This document shows, piece after piece, positions 1 through 5,292 of a stretch of DNA of 6,034 nt. The stretch comes from JAAFHS01 sp031396505. GTDB lineage: Bacteria > Pseudomonadota > Alphaproteobacteria > Rhodobacterales > Rhodobacteraceae. Every line of letters starts with the position of its first letter. Position 1 is the first letter of the stretch. Position numbers and translations under genes: made by a program. The stretch spans positions 1 through 6,034 of the forward strand of contig JANNKX010000367.1 in NCBI GenBank assembly GCA_031396505.1. The letters are read 5' to 3'. Below the pieces are notes generated by a model. It was given only the letters and a program-made list of their open reading frames with translations. It was not told where the DNA came from and searched no databases.

Positions 1-568
1 GCGGATCGACCATCATGTGCGAATAGCAGAATGTCTCATCATTCGCAAAATAGCGCGGCACAATCGCCCGCGCACAATATGTCTGACGCAGTGCCATCAG
101 CGCGTCGACCGCCCGCGCCGACACGCGCGTCAGCGCGAAAACTGCCTTCCACGGCACCAGTCCACCCATTTCGCGGGCAAAGCGGTGATTGGCATCAAGC
201 CGCTCCAGCCTGACCCCGGCAAGGTCAGCCTCGATGGTGCCGGCACGGGCAAAGAAATCAGCCGCGTTTCCGGCAAAAAACACATCCGGTTCGATAAGCC
301 AGTAATGGGTGTACCCCGGTCGCGCCCGCCGTAATGCGTAGAAAAAATAATCGCCGCAGCGCCAGCCATAATCGCGCAATACGCGCAATGCATGCGACAG
401 CAGCCAGTCATTCGTCAGATCGACGACCGGGATCGGCGGCACGACATCCGCAGGCCGATTGTGAAAAACCACGCACAGATCATCGCCGAAAATTGGCTGC
501 AACTGGGCGCGCAACCGCTCTTCCGCTTCGCCCCATTGATGGGTCCGGATCGCCGCAACTATACGCAT
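1..568 (-). CDS. Putative glycosyltransferase-like protein, C-terminus cut off by window edge
   Basis: An open frame of 189 codons starts at ATG 568-566 and runs off the window without a stop, so the C-terminus is missing. The start lies one base after the TGA of the upstream FkbM-type gene (TGA-G-ATG), which suggests translational coupling. The protein begins MRIVAAIRTHQW and has no clear signal peptide or membrane segment. Its most telling motif is HYWLIEPDVFF at residues 88-98. An acidic EPD after a hydrophobic strand resembles the DXD-like metal/nucleotide-sugar site of GT-A fold glycosyltransferases. Later come PWKAVFALTR (139-148) and NDETFCYSH (176-184), where the acidic pair could lie in the acceptor or catalytic region. 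The family call is inference from motif shape. The next gene upstream is a methyltransferase often found in polysaccharide or glycolipid loci, which fits a glycan role. It could instead be an uncharacterised conserved protein with no transferase activity. Confidence 0.6.
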   Translation of the reverse strand, partial: MRIVAAIRTHQWGEAEERLRAQLQPIFGDDLCVVFHNRPADVVPPIPVVDLTNDWLLSHALRVLRDYGWRCGDYFFYALRRARPGYTHYWLIEPDVFFAGNAADFFARAGTIEADLAGVRLERLDANHRFAREMGGLVPWKAVFALTRVSARAVDALMALRQTYCARAIVPRYFANDETFCYSHMMVDP

Positions 569-569
569 C

Positions 570-1466
570 TCAGGTCTCAATCCGAAGGGCTGCAGGCAGC
601 GCTGCGGCAAATCGCGCCGCAGACTGGCGCGCAACACCCCCACGCTCTGCCAGTGCATCCAGACAAAACAGCACGAGAGCCGCATCCTCCATCACCTGAT
701 CGGCAAGCAAGGCAAGGCGAAACAACTGCGTATCGCTGATATTTGACAGATCGGTCAGGTCGCGCAAATAGTAGGCGTCGCCGTCCACAACCTGCCGTTT
801 CATCGATGACCGCAACAACGCAGCCGACGGGGAACGCAGGTTGACACGCTTCAGAAACGCGAAGTCGTGAAATAGAAACCCCTGCCGCCGCAATTCCGCA
901 TCCAACCCGGCAAAGCACGGCTCGCCCGCATACAATGGTACAAACCGCACCTCGGTTTGGATCAACATCGTCTCGGCCAGACGTGCAACCCCGCCCGCGA
1001 TGATCATCGCCTCGGCGCCCTGAACGTCGATTTTCAGATAGTCGATGCGGTCAATGCCTCGCACATCATCCAAACGCAATGTCTCGACCTGGACCACGCC
1101 TGTTTCGCGGGTCGCGCGACCGAAACCAAGAACTACCGCCATTTTTGGATCAATCGCAAAAAGCGATGTAAATCCCGAATGATGAAACAGATGCAGATCG
1201 GCAGGTCCCCCGGCACCAAGCGCATGCGGCAAATAGGTTTCCTGCACAGACTTTCGTTCATTCAGTGCAGCCAGAGGCCCTTCCTGGGGTTCAAAACCCG
1301 TCACATGACACAGACCCTGATCCAACAGACGCCGATATGGCGCATCGCCTTCAATGGGGTTCGCACCCACATCGACGACTTGGATGGCCCCCACATCGTG
1401 CAAAACACGGCGCAGAAACGCTGACGCCGCAGGCCATGGACCCTTCCGCTTCATGCGCGCAACCAT
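570..1466 (-). CDS. FkbM family SAM-dependent methyltransferase
   Basis: This 298-residue protein carries the marks of a class I, FkbM-type methyltransferase. VVDVGANPI (30-38) is the glycine-rich S-adenosylmethionine motif I. GFEP (57-60) ends the second strand with the acidic ribose-binding residue. LRLDDV (130-135) and DYLKIDVQGAE (142-152) form the FkbM signature. The C-terminal part (about 230-298) is Ala/Leu-rich and helical and extends past the methyltransferase core. FkbM proteins O-methylate varied substrates, including sugars of surface polysaccharides and glycolipids and some secondary metabolites; the substrate cannot be read from sequence. ATG 1466 is chosen because GGAGG lies five bases upstream; a second Met at residue 5 lacks that spacing. 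The gene starts 25 nt after the membrane-protein gene and ends one base before the putative glycosyltransferase start. That order suggests a two-gene glycan-modification pair riding on the Fe-S operon. Confidence 0.88.
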   Translation of the reverse strand: MVARMKRKGPWPAASAFLRRVLHDVGAIQVVDVGANPIEGDAPYRRLLDQGLCHVTGFEPQEGPLAALNERKSVQETYLPHALGAGGPADLHLFHHSGFTSLFAIDPKMAVVLGFGRATRETGVVQVETLRLDDVRGIDRIDYLKIDVQGAEAMIIAGGVARLAETMLIQTEVRFVPLYAGEPCFAGLDAELRRQGFLFHDFAFLKRVNLRSPSAALLRSSMKRQVVDGDAYYLRDLTDLSNISDTQLFRLALLADQVMEDAALVLFCLDALAERGGVARQSAARFAAALPAALRIET

Positions 1467-1491
1467 GGTCGCCTCCGCACGTCGGTTGCCT

Positions 1492-2028
1492 TCAGATCGC
1501 GATGCTGACGCCGCGCCAGACGATGGATGCAGCGTCGGTCGAGGTCATGATATGACTGACCCAAAGCTGCGAAAACACCGGCTCGAAGTATTGCGGATAG
1601 GCGTGCACAATGTTGTGCATCGCCAGCGTCCCTGCCGCGATCCCGATCAGCCGCACCATCATGAAATCGCGGATCCCGATCCGGAAGAACACGCCCAGCA
1701 CTGACGACACAACAAAAGCGGTGCCAAAGTCGATCGCCATCTGAATGTCGATATTGTCGGTCGCGGTTGGCAGCCCGTTCATCATGAAATCGGCCAGACG
1801 CGCAGCAAGATTTGCCGTTAAACCCACGACAAACGCGATGATAACCATCAGCGGATAGCCCAGATTGCGAATTGTGTCGGCAACCGAATTGCCGCGCTGC
1901 ACGCCGCGGCGGCCATAGCTGACCGCGTAAGTCTCGTCCATGCCGACATAAAGTGTCGTTTTCGAACTGCCCGCGCCGGACTCGATCCGTGCCAGCCGCG
2001 CTGAAAACTCCATATGATGCGTCGACAT
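1492..2028 (-). CDS. Small multi-pass membrane protein of unknown function in the suf operon
   Basis: I do not recognise a named family. From ATG 2028 the protein has 178 residues. A polar N-terminus (1-55, MSTHHMEFSARLARIE then LYVGMDE) precedes a hydrophobic C-terminal part. Likely transmembrane segments are about 57-79 (YPLMVIIAFVVGLTANLAA region), 98-118 (DFGTAFVVSSVLGVFFRIGI region) and 122-144 (MVRLIGIAAGTLAMHNIV region). No cysteine or metal-binding motif is visible. The start is uncertain: ATG 2055 would add nine residues but has no Shine-Dalgarno sequence, while ATG 2028 follows a G-rich stretch. The gene lies 90 nt after sufB and 25 nt before the FkbM gene on the same strand, so it is probably co-transcribed with the Fe-S genes. 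Rhodobacterales suf operons are known to carry unassigned small membrane proteins. Whether this one acts with SufBCD or with the glycan genes is open. Confidence 0.75.
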   Translation of the reverse strand: MSTHHMEFSARLARIESGAGSSKTTLYVGMDETYAVSYGRRGVQRGNSVADTIRNLGYPLMVIIAFVVGLTANLAARLADFMMNGLPTATDNIDIQMAIDFGTAFVVSSVLGVFFRIGIRDFMMVRLIGIAAGTLAMHNIVHAYPQYFEPVFSQLWVSHIMTSTDAASIVWRGVSIAI

Positions 2029-2118
2029 GGCCCCATACCCCAATGCCCGTTGCATTAGCGGATAACGGCGAACAATGGCCGGAATATGATGGAACCAGTG
2101 CCATTTTGTGAAACACGG

Positions 2119-3633
2119 TTAACCGACCGAGCCTTCCAGCGAAATCGCGACCAAAGCCTGCGCCTCCATCGCGAATTCCATCGGCAGGGCCTGCAGCACG
2201 TCCTTGCAGAACCCATTCACCACCAGCGCCACGGCCTCTTCCTCATCCATGCCGCGCGACCGGCAATAGAACAATTGATCCTCGTCCACCTTTGACGTGG
2301 TTGCCTCATGTTCCACCCGACTCGAGCTGTTCTTGACCTCGATATACGGCACGGTATGCGCGCCGCATTTGTCGCCAATCAGCAAGCTGTCGCATTGCGT
2401 GTAGTTTCGGCTGTCGGTGGCTTTGGGGTGCATGCTGACCAGCCCGCGATAGGTATTCTGCGCGCGGCCCGCCGAAATCCCCTTCGACACAATCCGGCTT
2501 TTCGTCCGTTTGCCCAAATGGATCATCTTGGTGCCCGTATCGGCCTGCTGATGGTTATTGGCGATCGCAATCGAATAGAACTCGCCTTGGGAATCATCAC
2601 CACGCAGGATACAAGACGGATATTTCAACGTGATCGCCGACCCCGTTTCCACCTGCGTCCACATCACACGCGCCCGATCACCCCGGCAATCGGCGCGCTT
2701 GGTCACAAAGTTATAGATGCCGCCCACCCCGTTTTCGTCACCCGGATACCAGTTCTGCACCGTCGAATACTTTACCTCGGCATCCTCAAGGATCACGATT
2801 TCGACCACCGCCGCGTGCAACTGATTGGTATCCCGCTTAGGCGCCGTGCAGCCTTCAAGATAGCTGACATAGGCCCCCTTGTCGGCAATGATCAGCGTGC
2901 GTTCAAACTGCCCGGTGTTTTCCGCATTGATCCGGAAATAGGTCGACAATTCCATCGGGCAGCGCGTGCCCGGCGGGATGTAGACAAAGCTGCCGTCACT
3001 GAACACGGCACTGTTCAGCGTCGCGAAAAAGTTGTCCGACTGCGGCACGACAGACCCGATGTACTGCTTGACCAGTTCCGGGTGTTCGCGCACGGCCTCC
3101 GAGATTGAACAGAAGATTACGCCCGCCTTGGCCAGTTCCGCCTTGAAGGTCGTGCCCACCGACACCGAATCAAACACCGCGTCCACCGCCACCTGACGCG
3201 GCGCTGGTTCACCTTCAACACCCGCCAGAAGCAGTTGTTCTTTCAAGGGAATACCCAGTTTCGCATAGGTCGCCAGCAGCTTTGGATCGACCTCGTCCAG
3301 CGATTTCGGCTTTACATCCATGCTTTTCGGTTTGGCGTAGTAATAGATGTCCTGATAATCGATCTTCGGATAGCTGACCATCGCCCAGCTCGGCTCTTCC
3401 ATCTTCAGCCACCGCCGGAACGCCGTCAGACGCCATTCCAGCATCCATTCCGGTTCCTCGTTCTTGGCTGAAATCAGCCGCACGATATCCTCGTTCAAAC
3501 CCTTGGGCGCGAAATCCATTTCGATTTCAGTGTCCCAGCCGTATTTATATTTGCCCGACATCGCGGCCACGGCCTCGATCGTTTCGCGGTCAACGCCGTC
3601 GCGCACTTCAAGGATCGTTTCGTTCAAGGACAT
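2119..3633 (-). CDS. sufB: Fe-S cluster assembly scaffold protein SufB
   Basis: SufB is the scaffold subunit of the cytosolic SufBC2D complex, where sulfur and iron are assembled into a nascent cluster. The 504-residue product is close to the roughly 495 of the E. coli protein and matches the family throughout. Recognisable stretches include KYKYGWDTEIE (28-38), PEWMLEWR (61-68), the beta-helix core with YIPPGTRCPMELSTYFRIN (218-236), YLEGCTAP (258-265), and RNYTQCDSLLIGDKCGAHTV (409-428). Cys414 aligns with E. coli Cys405, the proposed persulfide acceptor. Glu443 in VEHEATTSKV aligns with Glu434, and Cys262 with Cys254. The start is ATG 3633, because AAGGGGG lies upstream at proper spacing. 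A longer reading from 3687 would run into the end of the desulfurase gene and lacks family similarity. It begins 11 nt after the desulfurase stop. The expected partners sufC and sufD do not follow within the window. Confidence 0.97.
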   Translation of the reverse strand: MSLNETILEVRDGVDRETIEAVAAMSGKYKYGWDTEIEMDFAPKGLNEDIVRLISAKNEEPEWMLEWRLTAFRRWLKMEEPSWAMVSYPKIDYQDIYYYAKPKSMDVKPKSLDEVDPKLLATYAKLGIPLKEQLLLAGVEGEPAPRQVAVDAVFDSVSVGTTFKAELAKAGVIFCSISEAVREHPELVKQYIGSVVPQSDNFFATLNSAVFSDGSFVYIPPGTRCPMELSTYFRINAENTGQFERTLIIADKGAYVSYLEGCTAPKRDTNQLHAAVVEIVILEDAEVKYSTVQNWYPGDENGVGGIYNFVTKRADCRGDRARVMWTQVETGSAITLKYPSCILRGDDSQGEFYSIAIANNHQQADTGTKMIHLGKRTKSRIVSKGISAGRAQNTYRGLVSMHPKATDSRNYTQCDSLLIGDKCGAHTVPYIEVKNSSSRVEHEATTSKVDEDQLFYCRSRGMDEEEAVALVVNGFCKDVLQALPMEFAMEAQALVAISLEGSVG

Positions 3634-3644
3634 ATGATCCCCCT

Positions 3645-4688
3645 TCAGGCCGCACGGCCTTTGATTTTGCGGTATTGCGCCGCCCATGTATCGGCAAAGC
3701 GCAGCACCTGTTCTGTTGTCACCGCCGGGCCAAGCGACACCCGGATCGCCTGCCCTGCAAGCGCCTCGTCAAACCCCATGGCGCGCAGCACACGACTGGC
3801 GCGTACCTTGCCGCTGGAACAGGCAGACCCGGCAGACACCGCAAAGCCCGCAAGATCCATTGCCATCACCTGCGTCTCGCCGCGCCATACCGGTGCGATG
3901 ATGCACAAGGTATTCGGAAGACGCGCCGCACCATTCCCGACTGAAATAGTCTCAAATTCATGGGCCGACAATGCTTGATCTAGAATATTTCTAAGTTCGG
4001 CCACCCGATCCCAGACCCCATCCGCCAGATCGCGCGCCGCAGCCTCGGCCGCGGCGCCAAATCCCGCGATCCCGATGATGTTTTCGGTTCCCGCCCTGCG
4101 CCCCATTTCCTGCCCGCCGCCGCGCAGCGTGGCCGCAACGTCAAGACCGCGCCGCAGCACCACGGCCCCCACACCCTTTGGCCCGCCCAGCTTGTGCGCC
4201 GATATCAGCGCCATATCGCAGCCCAGCCAGTTGAACGCGACCGCCACCTTGCCAAACGCCTGCGTCGCATCACACAGCGCCAGCCCAGCGGGAATGTCCT
4301 GCATGATCCCGGTTTCCGAATTGGCCAGTTGCAAGGCACATTCGCCCGAAGCCCCCGCAACCACCCGCCCCGCCGCATCCACCGGCAATGTCGGATCACA
4401 CCACGCCAGCACCGCCTCATGCTCCACCTCCGCACAGGCCAGATCGCGCCCTGCGCAGGCCAGCGCCGCCCCCTCGGTCGCCCCCGATGTGAACACGATA
4501 TCGGCCCCATCCGCCCCGAATGCCGCTGCCACCTGTGCCCGCGCGCGCTCCACCAGCGCTTTGGCGGCGCGCCCCTCGGCATGCACCGAACTGGGGTTGC
4601 CCACCACATCCATCGCCGCAATCATCGCCGCGCGCGCCTCTGGCCGCAGAGGCGTTGTTGCGTTCCAGTCCAGATAGATGCGCGTCAT
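3645..4688 (-). CDS. Cysteine desulfurase, IscS/NifS-type (group I), compact form
   Basis: This PLP-dependent enzyme converts cysteine to alanine and passes the sulfur, as a persulfide, to the Fe-S scaffold. The 347-residue product has YLDWNATTP at 5-13, TSGATEG at 67-73, the PLP-stacking His90 (VEHEAV), ANSETG at 122-127, Asp140 and Gln143 of the cofactor site, and the Schiff-base lysine Lys166 in SAHKLGGPKGVGA. GGGQEMGRRAGTEN spans 190-203, and the catalytic Cys290 lies in SAGSACSSGKVR. The long Cys loop places it in group I (IscS/NifS) rather than with SufS. It is short next to the roughly 404 residues of E. coli IscS: the part between His90 and Asn123 is about 18 residues shorter, and the N-terminal half and the tail after the Cys are also trimmed. 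Its ATG overlaps the iscR stop by four bases (ATGA), indicating coupled translation, and sufB starts 11 nt after its stop. Confidence 0.95.
   Translation of the reverse strand: MTRIYLDWNATTPLRPEARAAMIAAMDVVGNPSSVHAEGRAAKALVERARAQVAAAFGADGADIVFTSGATEGAALACAGRDLACAEVEHEAVLAWCDPTLPVDAAGRVVAGASGECALQLANSETGIMQDIPAGLALCDATQAFGKVAVAFNWLGCDMALISAHKLGGPKGVGAVVLRRGLDVAATLRGGGQEMGRRAGTENIIGIAGFGAAAEAAARDLADGVWDRVAELRNILDQALSAHEFETISVGNGAARLPNTLCIIAPVWRGETQVMAMDLAGFAVSAGSACSSGKVRASRVLRAMGFDEALAGQAIRVSLGPAVTTEQVLRFADTWAAQYRKIKGRAA
3647..3660 (-). promoter_or_regulatory. Small hairpin at the desulfurase-sufB junction
   Basis: On the minus strand AGGCCG-TG-CGGCCT is a perfect inverted repeat; as RNA it would fold as a 5-bp stem with a GTGC tetraloop. 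It covers the last codons and the first base of the stop of the desulfurase and sits just before the sufB ribosome binding site (AAGGGGG). No U-tract follows, so it is not an intrinsic terminator. It could affect mRNA stability or sufB initiation, or simply be a chance product of GC-rich codons. Confidence 0.35.
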
Positions 4689-5146
4689 TCCTCATCCACC
4701 ACGCGAAACAGGTTCGGCACCGCCGGACACGGCGTCAGGTCATTCTTCACAATATCCGACAGCCGCACCTGATGCAGGAATACATAGACATTCGCCGACA
4801 ATCCTTCCCACAACCGGTTGGTCAAAGACTGCGCGCGTGACCCCGACACGCCCCCGCTTGCCCCTGCCCCCGCGTGCATGGCATCGACATTCTCTTCCAC
4901 CGCCTCCAACACTTCGCTGACCCGGATTGCATCCGCACTGCGCGCCAACCGATAGCCCCCTCCCGGCCCCCGCACCGCCTCCACCAGGCCCGCCCGGCGC
5001 AGTTTCACAAAAAGCTGCTCCAGATAAGGCAGACTGATGTCCTGCCGCTTTGAAATCGCCGCCAGCGACACCATATCGTCATTTCCGGCCAAGGCCAGAT
5101 CGGCCAGTGCCACCATCGCATAGCGCCCCTTGGTCGATAGCTTCAC
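4685..5146 (-). CDS. iscR: Rrf2-family Fe-S regulator IscR, single-cysteine type
   Basis: IscR is a dimeric winged-helix repressor that senses cellular Fe-S status and heads the Fe-S assembly operon. The 153-residue product begins MKLSTKGRYAMVALADLAL, with the helix-turn-helix and recognition helix ISLPYLEQLFVKLRRAGLV at 37-55 and the wing VRGPGGGYRLAR at 58-69. Glu43, which governs binding-site choice in E. coli IscR, is present. The three-cysteine cluster site of E. coli IscR (Cys92, 98, 104) is absent: residues 88-105 are Gly/Ala/Ser-rich with no cysteine. The only cysteine is Cys140 in LTPCPAVPN. This matches the Rhodobacteraceae type, for which R. sphaeroides IscR was reported to bind a cluster through a single cysteine and to repress iron-metabolism genes. 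The start is GTG (5146-5144), supported by GGGGG seven bases upstream. The stop overlaps the desulfurase start by four bases. A promoter and inverted repeats lie just upstream. Confidence 0.95.
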   Translation of the reverse strand: MKLSTKGRYAMVALADLALAGNDDMVSLAAISKRQDISLPYLEQLFVKLRRAGLVEAVRGPGGGYRLARSADAIRVSEVLEAVEENVDAMHAGAGASGGVSGSRAQSLTNRLWEGLSANVYVFLHQVRLSDIVKNDLTPCPAVPNLFRVVDEE

Positions 5147-5153
5147 CTTGTGG

Positions 5154-5158
5154 CCCCC
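5154..5158 (-). promoter_or_regulatory. Ribosome binding site deciding the iscR GTG start
   Basis: GGGGG on the minus strand ends seven bases before GTG 5146-5144. No ATG in this frame is compatible with the conserved N-terminus (MKLSTKGRYA), so the GTG is the start. The GGGGCC at 5157-5152 is complementary to GGCCCC at 5185-5180 in the leader, so access to this site may depend on RNA folding. Confidence 0.6.
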
Positions 5159-5179
5159 AAAAACATTGACGATTGCAGC

Positions 5180-5204
5180 GGGGCCGCTTAACTCAAGCGA
5201 CCCC
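5180..5204 (-). promoter_or_regulatory. Strong hairpin in the predicted iscR leader RNA
   Basis: On the minus strand GGGGTCGCTT (5204-5195) pairs with AAGCGGCCCC (5189-5180) across a GAGTT loop, giving a 10-bp stem that includes one U-G wobble. On the plus strand the same position is a C-A mismatch, so the fold favours the iscR transcript. The 3' arm GGCCCC could alternatively pair with GGGGCC upstream (5218-5213) or with the ribosome binding site (5157-5152). No U-run follows directly (TTTTT occurs about 16 nt later), so it is not a canonical terminator. Confidence 0.5.
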
Positions 5205-5224
5205 TCACGAAAGGCCCCAGTGCC

Positions 5225-5241
5225 TTTAGAATGGTTCTAGA
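5225..5241. promoter_or_regulatory. Candidate iron control element (Irr box-like inverted repeat)
   Basis: On the plus strand TTTAGAA-TGG-TTCTAGA is an inverted repeat with a perfect TAGAA/TTCTA core. As I recall it, the iron control element bound by the alphaproteobacterial regulator Irr is TTTAGAA-N3-TTCTAAA, so 13 of 14 arm positions match. It fully covers the -10 of the iscR promoter, the expected place for a repressor site. The assignment rests on recalled consensus, not on a search. Confidence 0.5.
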
Positions 5242-5262
5242 TTGACCGAGCGAAACTGTCAA
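5234..5262 (-). promoter_or_regulatory. Predicted sigma-70 promoter of the iscR-suf operon
   Basis: On the minus strand a perfect -35 TTGACA (5262-5257) is followed, after exactly 17 bp, by TAGAAC (5239-5234), which matches the -10 consensus TATAAT at four of six positions. The start of transcription would fall near 5226-5228, giving a leader of about 80 nt before the iscR GTG. Two inverted repeats overlap the promoter elements, consistent with a repressed operon. No equally good promoter was found for the divergent hydrolase gene. Confidence 0.55.
5242..5262. promoter_or_regulatory. TTGAC-N11-GTCAA inverted repeat at the iscR -35
   Basis: TTGAC (5242-5246) and GTCAA (5258-5262) form perfect 5-bp inverted arms separated by 11 bp, a 16-bp centre-to-centre distance suited to a dimeric regulator. 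The right arm is part of the iscR -35. IscR sites in other bacteria contain GAC/GTC half-sites, so autoregulation by IscR is an attractive but unproven reading. I cannot recall the Rhodobacterales Iron-Rhodo-box well enough to align it. Confidence 0.35.
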
Positions 5263-5292
5263 CAAATCGCTCCCGACACAGGCAGGAACTGA

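Noticed and set aside
130..411. 93-codon minus-strand frame inside the partial glycosyltransferase-like gene
   Set aside because: It is an out-of-frame shadow. The frame from ATG 568 is open to the window edge and directly follows the FkbM stop.
1451..2116. 221-codon minus-strand frame overlapping the membrane-protein gene in another frame
   Set aside because: Its translation is Arg/Gly/Cys-rich without structure. The alternative frame gives coherent hydrophobic segments and a better fit between sufB and the FkbM gene.
2308..3108. 266-codon open frame on the plus strand opposite sufB
   Set aside because: It is fully antisense to a clear sufB gene. The translation is Arg/His-rich with no recognisable domain, as expected for the shadow of GC-rich coding DNA.
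4075..4677. 200-codon plus-strand frame opposite the cysteine desulfurase
   Set aside because: The low-complexity Ala/Ser/Pro/Arg composition is typical of an antisense shadow, and the desulfurase frame is unambiguous.
5166..5194. Plus-strand TTGACG with a 17-bp spaced TAACTC as a promoter for the hydrolase
   Set aside because: The -10 matches consensus at only two of six positions, so the call cannot be supported.
5157..5204. Possible intrinsic terminator or attenuator in the iscR leader
   Set aside because: A strong hairpin is present but the T-run comes about 16 nt after it rather than immediately, so the canonical terminator layout is missing. It is kept only as a leader hairpin.
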